Shown: in pieces, positions 12,851 through 24,895 of the stretch
How positions within the stretch are numbered: position 1 is the first letter of the stretch
How the letters are laid out: each line of letters opens with the position of its first letter
Assembly: GCA_028023455.1 (NCBI GenBank)
Contig: JAQFVV010006312.1
Coordinates: forward strand, 1,488,001 to 1,552,000
From: Epiperipatus broadwayi
Lineage: Eukaryota; Onychophora; Udeonychophora; Euonychophora; Peripatidae
Length of the DNA stretch: 64,000 bases
Direction of reading: 5' to 3'
Program-made: the position numbers and the translations under genes
Notes under the pieces: model-generated
Seen by the model: only the letters and a program-made list of their open reading frames with translations
The model's database searches: none
What the model was told of the DNA's origin: nothing

Positions 12851-14042
12851 TGAAAAATTTTTAAAGTATAATGTAAAGATCATAAAATCAATCAATATGT
12901 TCTGAGTTTGCTGAATGTGATACTATTGATTTCACTATTGTAAAATTATACCTTTATTGGATTGAACAGGTAAAATGAATGAACAATGGATTTTCTTAAA
13001 GGGTGTTTTATAGTGAACTTGAGCATGGTTTTCATGGGAGAGATAGACCTGTCTGTGTTATAATGATTATCTCAAAGGCATTCTAAAGAGGAGCAATGGC
13101 AATTATTTCGCATTGAAAAGGTATAGCAGAGAATAGAAAAATCGGAGCAGTATAATTGTTGAAGGTTTCTGCTGGAAAAAAAAAAGATAATATTGAAAAA
13201 ATCAAGTAACCAGAAAAATTGACCAGCAATTGTGGTTCACATATTGGTTTTACAGTCATCGCAAAACTCATTTCTAGTGGCTGTTTATTATTATCTGAAT
13301 AAGATGAACTTAATTAAATGCAGTAGTTTTTTAAAATTAATCATTTAATAAATGAAAGTAATGTGCCTTTTTTTAACTAAAATAGACCTTTTGAATTTTA
13401 TTAAAAATCAGATCATTTTTATAAATTTGTATTAGTGCTTTTTACCTTTAAATCACCAGTGTATAAACTTGTTTGTATATCTAGAATTTATTTCTGTTAT
13501 TGCTCTATATGGTTTAGAACCATGGCAAGTATACTCTGGAGCTTAAAAGTCCATATATCATGGCCCATCCAGCATTATCACTTTTATTGCTCAAATTTCT
13601 TACGAAATCCTGAGTAATTAACCATTTGATTATATTATGTCTATTATTACATTTCTTCAAATTTTATGACTGTAGATATTAATAAGAATGCTTTCTATCA
13701 GTTAGGCCAGTGATAAATAAGTTGCCAGTTGCTAATACTATTGATCACATGATGTTGAAAACTAATGTGACAAGTGCAACTTGACAGTTCTATTCAGTTG
13801 ACCAAACACTTTAAAATAATTAGTTCAGGAACTTTTAAATCCATCTTAAAACTAAGTAAGATAAATATATTAAGGCAAAATAAAATTCATATTTGAAAAT
13901 TCATTAGAATATTTACATATTATTCATTTTACTTAATATATGATTTGAAAATTTTAAGTTAGGATTTTTAATTATACTTTTTTAAAAAACATTTCTGATT
14001 TTAATTTCAATATTCAAATCTTGTTTTTTTTTATTTTTTTAG

Positions 14043-14466
14043 ATTCTATAAACCATTGATACTCTTGTTTTGCTTTGCAATTCCAACAGCTGTTCCATTA
14101 ATCTGGAACGAAACTGGAATAAATGCATTCTTTGTTTGTTGTTTATTACGTTGTTGTCTCACACTGAATGCAACTTGGCTTGTGAATAGTGCGGCTCATC
14201 TGTGGGGGAATAGGCCTTATGATATCAATATTAATCCCGCCGAAAATTTGTATGTAACTACAGGTAGTATCGGGGAAGGATTTCACAATTATCATCACAC
14301 ATTCCCACAGGATTATAAAGCAAGTGAATTCAGTTGGTATTTTAATTTAACAACTGCTTTTATTGACTTCATGGCTTGGATAGGATGGGCTTATGACAGA
14401 AAAACAGTATCTAAAAAGACGATTTTAGAACGAAAAAAGAAAACTGGAGGATGCTCAAATTATTGA
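14043..14466 (+). CDS. Stearoyl-CoA (acyl-CoA delta-9) desaturase, terminal exon with histidine box 3
   Basis: Continues the frame from 9020 and ends at a TGA (14464-14466), giving about 140 residues. The first part (FYKPLILLFCFAIPTAVPLI and AFFVCCLLRCCLTL) supplies hydrophobic segments that should be the last two membrane helices. WLVNSAAHLWGNRPYD holds the Asn and His that bind metal in known SCD structures. GEGFHNYHHTFP is the third histidine box (HxxHH). TTAFIDFMAWIGWAYDRKTV is the usual C-terminal segment, and the protein ends GGCSNY. All ligands are intact. The WGNRPYD form is typical of invertebrate enzymes. The acceptor is a long T tract followed by TTTAG. Confidence 0.96.
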
Positions 14467-14473
14467 TGTCTTA

Positions 14474-14540
14474 AATAAAAATTTCAATTTATTCTTTAAA
14501 TGCCTCATGTTAAATACTCATAATATATATAAAAAATAAA
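14474..14540 (+). terminator. Desaturase polyadenylation signals
   Basis: Canonical AATAAA hexamers occur at 14474-14479, eight bases after the stop codon, and at 14535-14540. Either could direct 3'-end formation. The first would give an extremely short 3' UTR, so the second or a later AATAAA is more likely. Confidence 0.45.
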
Positions 14541-16440
14541 TGTCACTTATTCAAACCTTTTAAAAGATCTCAGCAAACATGATTTTTTTTTTTTGTCATT
14601 CATTTTCCAACATTAAGCTTGTATTATCATACTTATAAAGACTTTTTTATGTACTTTTTAATTATGAAAAACTTTTTTTTTTTTTTTTAATGTAATCTAT
14701 GCCTGATATTTAAATGGATTTTAAAATTGATGATAAAGTGACAATGGCAAGAATAATTTTGAATACTGTACTTTATTTTCAGGGAAATTGTAGATAATAT
14801 ATATCAGTATGTTGGAAAACAACTCAAGAAAGCATTACTTATGCTGAAATCAAGCAGTATTACTTCGGTATTTATGATTGTGTTTTAAAAAGAAAAAAAT
14901 AGCATTAACAATCATAATATATTTGTTGGGTGTATATACCACAATAGTTTTTATCAAAGTTATAAAATTAATAAACAATAGTTTTGATGGTTTTTAAAAG
15001 TAAATAATATTGTGATGTTAATTAATGAAAGAAAAAAAAAATTGCTCATATTTTGAATTAATATTTTGCAAAATTTTCATATTTATATAATAAAACAAAG
15101 CTTTAACTATTTTAGTAAAGTTCATAATAATAAGCAGGGTGAAACAAATGATTAAAACATTACAGTCAAATTGTTTATTTTTATAAGAAATAAAAAAAAA
15201 ATCTTTTTTGTCAATATATAATTTTTTGTTGTTTTTCAATTGAGTGAACTAAAGAATAATGGGTATTTAATTAGGTAAATCATTGGTGAAGGAGAAGTAT
15301 AAGGACAATTGTGCAAGTGTCTATTTTATTCTTTGTATCAGAACTATCTTTAATTTAAATGTACTATTTATAAGATGGGAAGATGACATCATCTTGAAAC
15401 AAAAATAATAAAGCCAATTGTGATATAAATAAAAACAATAATTTCACAAACATTTGCTTCTACTTGTTATTTTTTTCTCTTCCTTAACATGTGTACATAT
15501 TATAAATAATGCTTGTGGGTATGCGCCTTATATATGTAAATTTAGTGATTGTTAGGATTCCATTATTAACTGATGTATATTGAACCCAAGTTTTATACTC
15601 CAAAAAGACATTTGGCAAAGGACTTTTTTCATAAAATGTTAAATGAAAACATTATAGTGCATGCTGGACTAATTAGAAATGAGTGATCTACTGAAATCAG
15701 GGGAAAAAAATTTTGAATTATTTGTCACACACAAGCACATAGACTGCTCCAAATATAACAGAACATTAGGTGTACGAAAATAATAAATACTTATATTTAT
15801 TTAATACATATTCATGTATACAATATTATTAATCAATATTCTGTGATAATGACTTATAACCTAACACTGAAAGTTAAAGTACAATTACTCACAAAAGTGT
15901 TTTTTATTTGTTTTTCTAGTTTCAATAATAAAAAAAATGAAAACTTTTAGGTGCCAAATCTTCTAAATAGAAAGTTTACTTTTAGAAAATTTATTAAAGC
16001 CTGATCATTAAAATCATTTATAAATTATCGCTTATATCCCTGTATGTGCACCATTGGATTGCATGATTTCTCAGGGTTGTGAATATTAATAGCATAATGG
16101 ATGTTAATAGTATGTTTGTAGTGAATTTGATAAGCGATCACAAACTCAATTGACTAATAATAATAAGTTAACAGTTTATTATCAATAATATATAAAAATG
16201 TTGCAAATATATTTGCAATTATTACTAAGTATAACAAATATAATACAAATATTAAAGAAAATAAAAATAATAATTATTACGAGATATTTTAAACTTAATT
16301 GCCTTATGATAACTATTAATAAGATCTTACCTAGTGTAAAGTTTGAAAAATGTGACCATGAGTTTCTGCAGATGTTCTTTTACTATATTTACGAATACAT
16401 TTATTAGTTCTTTCCAGATAGTAATTGTTCTTGTTGATGG
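14541..16440. other. AT-rich 3' flank, nothing recognised
   Basis: Long A and T runs and many stops in all frames. Part may be 3' UTR of the desaturase, but no boundary can be placed. Confidence 0.4.
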
Positions 16441-16860
16441 CATTAGATAGGATATACAGTGGATCTTATGGTACAGTTCACTTCTCTCCTCACAGCAGAG
16501 TTAAAGCAGGCAATGGATGGTTTTAGCAAAGTTCAGCATTGTCTCTAAATATGATTGCATCATTCTGGTTGATTTTCTAGTCACATATGGTAGATAGGCT
16601 TCTGCTAGCTAATGTCATACTTGCTGTGATGGACCTTAGTATTGAAAAATGCATTTAATGTCAGCATGGCACAGTGATTCAAACCAGTGGAAAACTTTTA
16701 ACCACCAGTTTCTTCTCTTCTTGGGATCAATGCAACACTTTCTTGAGGTAAGGCTTAGAATAGATTAGACTAGACTACTATAGTTGTTCATTTCTGACCT
16801 ATTTATACTCGTTCCTCTTTATCACATTTATCATTGTATTCAATGAGTGTTTTCCAAACA
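16441..16860 (-). repeat. Possible LTR-like segment, copy 1
   Basis: Less AT-rich than the surroundings. Read on the minus strand it has a GTATAAATAG TATA box (about 16800), followed by a TCTAGTCTAATC stretch and a region with TGCCATGCTGACATTAAA. Two other segments, 53640-53990 and 60660-61010 (also minus), share the arrangement of a TATAAATAG or TATATA box followed some 150-250 bp later by a GCCAT-(n)-AAA-(n)-CC-TGCC type stretch. No coding interior is visible, so this may be a solo LTR family or an unrelated repeat. Confidence 0.25.
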
Positions 16861-16978
16861 ACTCTATAAAAACCTAGTTACAAGATTTAATATCTGTTTA
16901 TTTATAACATGTTTATTGATAAACATCTTCATTCCTTAAATTATAATATTAAAAAAAATATAGTTTTTCTCTTTTTCA

Positions 16979-17026
16979 TTATTTTATTTTATGATAGCGT
17001 TTCGTTATTTTATTTTATGATAGCGA
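16979..17026. repeat. Short tandem duplication
   Basis: The sequence TTATTTTATTTTATGATAGCG occurs twice about 26 bp apart. Confidence 0.8.
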
Positions 17027-18350
17027 TAGGAAGAAAAAAAAATCATTACTGACTTTTAAAAGTTGTTGAATGACTTGCTTAATTTTAGTAATTCATAAAT
17101 TGCAATAATTATTTAGATATACCAGTAAAAATTTATTATAAGAATGGGCAAATTATTTAAAATCCTGTTCAGAAGGCAAACCCGAAAGGGTCACAAAATA
17201 CTGTACATTTTCATACACTACGTAAATTACATTATCTTTATCAATAAAGCAAGTCATATATAACATGACATTGCGTTTATAAGCTTATATTTACAAAAAT
17301 GTAATACAGAGAGCGCACCAATAGCTCAAACAAGCTCTTAATTGACATTATCTTTGTAGCAGTAAAATCAGTTTTTCTCTCTTTTACATAATATGAGTTT
17401 AAAATATATTTCGTTTATAAAAATATTTAATAACATTATGTAAAAAAAAATCTGTAGCTCAATTTGTTTTTCATTTAATTGTCTAAATCTGTGTACTTGA
17501 AGTGACATGCATGTTGCATACACATAGCAGGTTATACATTTTTATTATTATGCAGCTTTTTAATATAACTAATTTGGACTGCTAACCTATTTTTCTGTTA
17601 CAATATAAAGTGGTCTCTCTATATCATTTTATTTGGTTTTGACTTTCATACATATGTGAAACCATGGATAAAAACAAACTTTACATAATTTATATTTTAA
17701 AAGTATATATGCATATCGATGACAATTTAATTTAAAAATTATAATACTAAAATATCAACAAAAATAGAATAATGTAGGAATGAAATATAATAATAAATTA
17801 AGAAAGAATAATTTCACATAAGTATTTACTCGAATGTTCACTTGGCATACAGATTTTTTTTTCACTACTTAATCAATTTTCATTTTATTAGATAAAATTG
17901 ACATTGATTTCACATTTTGGGAGTATTTTAAATAAAATTTTATTTAATGATTCAAAAAAGTGATAGTAGTATATAAAAAATAATGCCATCACCGTAATAA
18001 CTGTTATTCATTGAGTGCAAGAAATAAGAAATTGGCTGGCTGAGAGATGATCTTACAGGCAGGCAAGTGAAAGTTAGAAATTCCAAATAATAAAACTTTT
18101 TTGCCAATGTCAGCAGTCTAAATCAGTGCTTAAACTCATTAATATAAAGTCCTATAATATTTAGAAACCTTCGAGGGTTACTTAAAGAAAAAATTTCCTA
18201 ATAGACACATGCTGTTATTATATATTTTTATTGTATTTATGTTTAGTTTATTTAAATAAAATATTAGAAAGATCATGAAATAAGAACACAAAACTCATTA
18301 ATAATAAATTAGAACAAAAATTGAATAATACATCAAAAGAAATTTTAATA
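17027..18350. other. AT-rich intergenic DNA, nothing recognised
   Basis: No coherent reading frame, RNA gene or clear repeat border found. Confidence 0.4.
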
Positions 18351-18352
18351 AT

Positions 18353-19880
18353 TTAATATGATTGTATTTGAATATTGCTATACAAAAAAATCAATATCAG
18401 ATTAAATATTTGACGGCAGTTCTTAGTTTTTTTCCAATGTTTCTGTTGATAAGATTTATGATTATTTTTATTTAATAATAGTGATGAAAATGCAGTTTCA
18501 CAAAAATATGTGAATAGAACCAGAATATTTAAGGCTGTGTTTGCCAATGAAGGATTTTTTTTTTTTATTGCTGGATCCAAAATGTTGACAAATCCTAAAA
18601 ATAATTTATGGGTTGAATTTGCTTTCAAGTCAATACTTTTTTTTGGATGATCGTGGGTGGTTGCTAATTGTAGTGATGAGGCAAATGGTATTCTTACCTG
18701 ATCGTATTCTTTGTTTTCATTTAAATCGGGAAAATATTTTCCAAAAAATAGAATTTGTAATTTTTTTTTTCAATTTTCAGCTGATAATAAAATGTTATTT
18801 TCTTCAAGAAATTCGTGAAGAAAAGCAAACATCTCAGTAGTATTATCCTTAAATATTTTTAACCCTGCAGAAAGTTTATTTTGGAATGTTTGCAATTTTG
18901 TGTTTCGGGTTAATTGCATTTCCTTTTTCAAAAAAATCTGTTGGTAAGAGAGCAAATATATCCAATTTTGATTAGAAAACAGAGATGTTTATATGGGGTT
19001 TTTACAGGGAAGAAAAATTTGCAATTTATCTTCATATTAAATTTTTTTTTACAACTTTACCATAGAATAATTGTTTTACTTTTATGTGATATAAAAGAGA
19101 TATATTATTGGAGTCTATCTTTTGACAAAAAATTTAAAAGTTTTGTATTAATGTCTTTAATTTTTATGCAATTAACTATTATGAAAACTTCTGATACTAA
19201 TTTGGTGATTCTTCTATCTGTCTAAATATTTAGCTTTTTTCTATGGGTAATGCATTGAACATGTCTGCATTCAGACAAACTTTTAATTCCATAAATCCTG
19301 AAAGCCTTCCAGTTGCAGTTCCATTGGTGCAAATCCCCACAAATTTTTGTATTTCAAGTTCATTTTCTAAAAAAAAAAAGTTGTTAACCATTTCAAATAT
19401 ATATTTAGTTGGGCCAGAGAGATTTCTGCAAAGCCATGTCCTCATGAATTTGAAAGTTATATAGATAGTTAACAAAAATCATTAAATTAGCATCATTCAT
19501 ATTGTCAGTTGACACATCAAGTTGTATGGCAAATATTGTATTTTTCTTGATTCCTGATAATAGACATGATATTGTCAACAATGCTATCTATTTTAATTGT
19601 GTCATGAAAAATTTGTTATTTTGAAATCGTGGATAATTGCGCAAATTTTTATTGCTGCTGGTAAGCAATTTCAAAATGAGCTTTTACTAATTCGTCATTT
19701 AATTTAGTATGTTTTGAAAAAAAATATTTTAATTCTTTGGCATTTTTTCAAAAATTTCACTCTAAATGGTGACTAAATTTTTCAGGTCTTGCACATTCTT
19801 TTGACAATGGTAACTGGAAAATTACACACATAGGCTTGTGCGGATCATTATATGAAGGTACGAATATGTATTTCAAGTAA
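18353..19880 (-). pseudogene. Broken hAT transposase with BED zinc finger (ZBED5/SCAND3-like)
   Basis: Minus-strand translation with frame changes follows the whole hAT plan. The BED-finger remnant NDPHKPMCV is near 19840, with its second Cys pair damaged. Then come NDELVKAHFEIAYQQQ (about 19690), DTIKIDSIVDNIMSII (about 19580), AIQLDVSTD (about 19530), MVNNFFFLENELEIQKF (19350-19400) and GICTNGTATGRLSGF (19300-19345), a position normally reading C-T-D-G-A. FQNKLSAGLKIF and MFAFLHEFLEENN follow (18790-18880), and finally SLANTALNILVLF with YFCETAFSSLLL (18475-18555), the hAT C-terminal dimerisation segment. The length of about 1.5 kb is slightly below the usual 1.8 kb. At least four frameshifts or stops make it inactive. 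Terminal repeats were not found. Confidence 0.85.
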
Positions 19881-22300
19881 AAAGAGATCATATTTATGAA
19901 TTTTTGCACATAATATTTTCTGTTTTTTGGCTGTTGGTGATAATGATAGTTTTACCAATTCTGGTAAAATACAAGATACTGTTGTGACTCAATTCTTTGG
20001 TGTCTTTGATCTCTACAAATATTTTGTTTTTATTAGTCATTTACTCAACTTGGGGTTAAATTTTTAAAAAAGAATTATCAAACACACTAATGCCAATTAT
20101 ACTTGTTACAAACAAAACTAATAAACTGAGCAAATAAAGATCTTTGTCTTCCCCAGTGTTTATAGTGCTAATGTATATGAATTGTAAAATAAACATTATT
20201 TGGTCACACTTTTCACATTAAAATTTTAAAAATATATCTTTATAAAAATAAATCTAATCTGCTATCTTATTTAAAATTTATTTTTGTAGTTCCCCTTGAT
20301 AAGATGCATGGATTCCAATTTAAAAAACTGATCTAAATCTCAAAACAGTTTAAAAACTAGTATAACACATTAAATTGCATTATAAAAAAATCTTGTCTCC
20401 TCAATGTAAATATGCAAGATTGTTTCTGAGAGCTAATTCTATGGAGATTGGTAACAAAATAAGATATATAACAGCAACTCGATGCTAACTGGAACTATAC
20501 CTCATAAATTACTAGCAACTTTGAATAACAAGGCTGTTTTGAGATAGAAGAGAAAAGATTCCATTATTTGTCATATGTTTTAGTGCAAAAAATTAATTTA
20601 CTAATATATTAAAAATTTAGTGCCTCATTATTCTAGCACAAAAATACTTGAATATTGCTGGTAATAACTTGTTTTGGGTGATATCAATTATTCAAAGGTG
20701 TTTTCTTACTGGAACATTATAAAATTAGATCTTAATGTAATATTAATTGCAAACTATGTTGCTTTTTTTTTAGACAATAGGTTTTACAATTTAGGCTTAA
20801 TCCTGATATGTTATAGATAATGATAAAAGATTTCATGAATTCAAATATTTAGCAATTGTTTTCAATGATTAATTATTTTTATATAAATAATGTTTTCTTT
20901 CTCAATAATAATTAGAATAATCATAATACTTCTGACAGCATAACATTACTTGACTATTAAAGCTTATTATATTAATAACTTTTTTCTTCTATTTTGTGGG
21001 GTATCTATTGTAAGCTTGGGACTTATTATTGTTTATCAAGTAGTACAATTTTCATTCCCATCCCACATTTAATACTAATTTTGTACATATATACTATAAT
21101 GGTTGGGTGGTATAATAAATTTAAAAAAGATCGAGGTTATCTATAACTACACATGTAACTTCATGTGGAAAACCAATTACTTATGATGGAAGAGTTGGAT
21201 TATGAAATGAGTAATGAAAAAATAAGAAATAAACATGTATCTTCAGCCACACATTGATTGCCAATATGCAATCCAGACTTGTCAGTAAGTATATATGCAA
21301 ATTCACATTGGAGCATCCATTGTATAATTATCAATAAATTAGGCTATGTACTGGGTCATGTGATTATTAGTTAAATAAAATGTCACAATACTTCTGATGG
21401 TGATTATTGTACTCACTTTGGAATGGTATATGCAAGACATTGTTTTCCATTATAGGAGGTAACTTCACCTATCACTTTAATCTCAATCATTTATAAAGAT
21501 ATTAGCACATAATCATAGAAATATTTCATAACATTGACTGGAATCTGCTTTTATTCATACCATATTCCACAATCTGAGTTTAGTGACCAATTTAATAAAG
21601 AAAATAGGTCTTCTCAGTTTTCCCTTATATCACTCTCTCCCCAGGAGCAATCAGCAGTATGTGAAATTAGGGAATGAATGACCACATAAGCATTAACCTT
21701 TATATGTTATACCTGTAAGAATTTGAGTACCCAAAGAATAAAGAATTCTTGGATTAATTTAAGAAAAAATTATAAATTGATTACATAATACATGAATAGT
21801 ACATATACACATGAAAATACATTAGCATATATATTGCCAATTATTTATTCAAATCACATATAAGGACATATCTATATACTCAAAGAATAATGATATTATT
21901 TGGTTGAGTATAAAATCAAAAATACATAATAGGATGATGCAAAAAAATGTGAAAACTATCTAGATATTTTCTTCAGTGGCTTGATTGGTTGGTTGTAACT
22001 CAACAGAATCCAGACATTTTTATTTTTTGTGCATATAATCAAATTGTAATTATATATTGAGAGTATTACATTGTCTAATATTAATTGCTAAATATTTTTA
22101 GAAAAATTTATAAACTTTGCAAGCACACTTGTTAGTATATAATGGTTTTAAGTGGTATTCTTTTTCTTCAGGTGTTGTTAACTTAATCAATGACAGTACT
22201 AACATTGGAATTAAATCTGAGACATTTAGTTTTGTAAATATTGAATTTAAGACAACATAACAGTCGATAGAAATTTTATAAACTTTATTTATGAAAATCT
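19881..22300. other. AT-rich intergenic DNA, nothing recognised
   Basis: No gene, structural RNA or well-bounded repeat found. The part next to the hAT pseudogene may hold its 5' end. Confidence 0.4.
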
Positions 22301-22348
22301 TGATTTCATTTTTTTTTTGGGTAAAGTTAAATAGTTTTCAACATTATG

Positions 22349-22436
22349 ACTTACGACTTATGAGATTGTTTACCATTGCCATGTGAATAGTAGACTTACG
22401 ACTTATGAGATTGTTTACCATTGCCATGTGAATAGT
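22349..22436. repeat. 44-bp tandem duplication
   Basis: Two adjacent copies of a 44-bp unit beginning GACTTACGACTTATGAGATT, identical as far as I can compare. The perfect match means a recent duplication. It lies beside the minus-strand Penelope-like endonuclease remnant. Confidence 0.9.
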
Positions 22437-22439
22437 AGC

Positions 22440-23460
22440 TTTGAATTTTCTTCTTTGTGCTTTTGCCACTGCTTAATATTTTTATTTTTTTTCAATCAAA
22501 CATGTTCATTGGTCCATATATAATTGCTACTTTAGATCTATCTATTTTTTTTTTATTTCTAAGCAATAGCTTGTTATTTCAATCAATTTTCACTTTAGCA
22601 ACTGGGTTCACCAATATGTATCCTTCCACATGCACATATTTCATACATGCAGTTCTATTAAGCATTTCACATTTTGGTTTTGTTGGATTCCTCATAAGAG
22701 TACTATGGTTTTGGAAAGCTGTTCTTACGTTATACTGATTGCAGATTTTTTTTTTTAGTTTGCTATCTCTGGTATGTATAAGTACACTACAGCATCTATA
22801 ATTTTTTTGTTTTGGTGTTTCTTTTTGTTGTGTAACTAGTATTTTCTTAATGTCAGCTGATGGGTAACCAATTCCAATGAGAAATCCCTGGTTTCTGACA
22901 AACTTCTTTTATTCTGTTTCATAGTGATAGTTTTCTATCATGATTAGATATGTATGCTAAGTATTTTTCTCTGTATAGATTTTCAGTAAACAGCAGTTTT
23001 GATTTTGTCATGGGAGTTTTTAATAAGAACATCTAAGAATGTGAATTTTTGTTATTGTTCTGATTTTATTGTGAAATTAAAAGGGATGTTATTAATACTT
23101 ATAATAGTACTTCATCATGTGACCAACAACAAATGTATCACTGACATAATTATGCAAGACTTATGGTGAATTTCAAGTCCCCCATGTAATTGTTGCTAAT
23201 AAAAGGTAACTGGTGAAATCAGTCATTCGTTGATTTTGTTGGAAGAATTTTATGCTGCATTGATGTTATGATAATGTTATGAATTATATTATTAATATAA
23301 AGTTGTTCTCATAAGTTATTCTCATTTAATCTTTTTTACAATTAACTATGTTTCATTACAGGGTATATTTGTGAATAATGCTTTCCACTTCAAGGCTTAC
23401 TAATGTGCCAGTTCTTTCAATATTCATGTACTTGATTAATTCTGAAACTTCCTGACAAAA
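22440..23460 (-). pseudogene. Penelope-like element remnant: RT and GIY-YIG endonuclease
   Basis: Read on the minus strand from 23460 to 22440, frame-hopping translation gives PLE blocks in order. A MGSPLSP-type region is followed by ANNYM-like sequence (about 23190), a degenerate YVDD context read as CCWSHDEVLL (about 23110), TPMTKSKLLFTENLYREKYL (about 22970), GFLIGIGYP (about 22880), then CACGRIHIGEPS (about 22620-22650). The last matches the C-x-C-G-K-x-Y-I-G-E-T-G-R start of the GIY-YIG endonuclease. NEHV-LKKNKNI (about 22490) matches H-x-F-D-W-x-x-x-K-I-L. It is inactive. The paired inverted copy starts at 23992. Confidence 0.65.
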
Positions 23461-23501
23461 GACTGTTGTACATCAAAGGACTAAGAACCATGAGAAAAAA
23501 T

Positions 23502-23618
23502 CTTGACAAGGTGAATTTCTCTGACTAACAATAAGTCTTAATGAAACATGATCATGAATTTTAGGTGGACTAATTGACAAGATGAATTTCTAGAATAAAC
23601 AATAAGTTTAATGGAACA
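23502..23618. repeat. Diverged 72-bp tandem duplication
   Basis: TTGACAAGGTGAATTTCT (23502) and TTGACAAGATGAATTTCT (23574) start two similar 45-bp blocks that continue with ACAATAAGT(C)TTAATG. The spacing is 72 bp. Confidence 0.7.
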
Positions 23619-23866
23619 GTTCTTAATGCTAAAGATATATAATTGGTGTATTTAAAATTCATAAGGCTCATAATAGAAATATAAAACATGGAATTATGAT
23701 ATCACTATGGAAAACATCAAAAGAAGTGTTTAGAAATCAGTGATTTGGCAAAAAAAAAAAAAAAATAGATGCACATAAGGGAAAAAACAATTATCAGTAT
23801 TGTAGTGCATTTTTACATACCTGGGATAGCAGACAAAAAAATTTTGCAATCGATAATAAATGTAAT

Positions 23867-24075
23867 AATATGTTGGATTATTTCTATCATCAATCAGTAA
23901 ATATTGAATGTATAGAAAATTGTAAACTTTATTTAAATTTTTCAAATACAAACAACCTGTTAGTAATATCACACAAATAGACTAGCCTTGTCTGTGTGTT
24001 ATTACTAACAAGTTTGTATTTGCAAAGTTTAATCAACATTTATTGATAGATGATGGAAATAGTCCAACATATCAC
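23867..24075. repeat. Inverted repeat at the junction of two Penelope-like copies
   Basis: The left arm (23867-23979) and right arm (23992-24075) are reverse complements with small gaps, centred near 23985. They share AATACAAAC, GTTAGTAAT and ATTATTTC(T/C)ATCATC blocks. The right arm carries the GATGATGGAAATAGTCCAAC motif that recurs at the 3' ends of the PLE copies (about 24733, 26892 and, diverged, 49763). The junction is therefore two PLE long-terminal-like repeats (pLTRs) head to head, with coding remnants pointing away on both sides. Confidence 0.6.
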
Positions 24076-24079
24076 ATCT

Positions 24080-24445
24080 AATATACCATTATCACAAACC
24101 TTCAAGCAAATACATCAGAATAACTTTCCAGAATTCTAACCTCTACTAAACCAAAACTTGAAATGTGGGTATATATTAATGAAACCAGTTATTTCATTGA
24201 AAAGCAATTAAAAGAATACAAACTGATGATTAGAATAAAACAAATAAACTGATTGTTAAAAATAAAAAAAGATATATCTAAAATAACAGATTATAGGTAT
24301 TAATGAACACGTGTTCACTTGGAAAAGAAAAATATTGGATAGAGAGGAAAAATATTTAACAAAACTGATTTCATGACAATGGCAAACAGCCCCATAAGCC
24401 AACTTAGTGTGATAATTTGTAGTGTTTAGAAATCATTCATTAGCT
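24080..24445 (+). pseudogene. Penelope-like element remnant: GIY-YIG endonuclease end
   Basis: Plus-strand reading gives CGYILMKP (about 24163), a decayed form of the CGxxYIGETGR start, and NEHVFTWKRKILDREEKYLT (about 24303-24362), the characteristic C-terminal block of the endonuclease. The following CCCCATAAGCCAACTTAG (24391) recurs at the same place after the copy at 51550. The RT part is missing. It is inverted relative to the neighbouring copy at 22440-23460. Confidence 0.6.
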
Positions 24446-24530
24446 TTGCCTTCAAGAAAGAAGTGAAGAAATTAGAATTACCCTCATAGATAAATATATA
24501 TTTTGACTGAATGTTACCATTAACAAAAAA

Positions 24531-24895
24531 GAGTTAATAAACTGGCTAATTTTTAATATTCACGAATTTAAAATTCCCAGGCTTAATTTCCATGGCCACC
24601 AATACCTAAAAAAAAGAATAATACCATTTGAAACATTCTATTATTTACTAATTTGTATGCTTTTACTAATAACTGAATGTAGTTGGAAAAATTAAATAAA
24701 ATTTGAATTTTTCTTAAATATTTAACAATATTAGATGACTGAAATAGTCCAACATATAAGTTGCAACTTGGAATACCATCATCATAAACTTTCAAATAAT
24801 TTATAACTTTCTTCATTTAATATGATTTCACCATAGTAACTTGCAAGCATTTGTGTTTCTATTTGATCTTCAAAACACACATTCATTAGTGTCAT
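24531..24895 (+). repeat. 365-bp direct repeat, left copy (PLE 3'-end type)
   Basis: Nearly identical to 26671-27055, starting at ATTAACAAAAAA and ending at ACACATTCAT. The segment resembles in diverged form the sequence after the endonuclease at 49500-49860. It includes a remnant of the tRNA-like stretch (24550-24590), the GAATAATAC...GAAAC stretch and the GATGACTGAAATAGTCC motif. It is therefore the terminal part of a Penelope-like element. Together with its partner it brackets the piggyBac remnant. Confidence 0.8.

Larger units (their letters stand above)
9021..14042 (+). other. Desaturase intron (5,022 bp)
   Basis: It starts GTAAGA and ends with a T-rich tract and TTTTTTTAG, joining two phase-compatible exons. 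Inside it are a MITE (9598-9866), a broken LINE (about 11440-12850) and otherwise AT-rich sequence without recognised features (9867-11440 and 12850-14042). No other desaturase exon is needed between the two, because the protein reads continuously across the junction (FQR-R-FYKP). Confidence 0.85.

Noticed and set aside
22457-22738. 93-codon hydrophobic plus-strand frame
   Set aside because: It is the complement of the minus-strand Penelope-like endonuclease remnant. Hydrophobicity comes from T-rich sequence.
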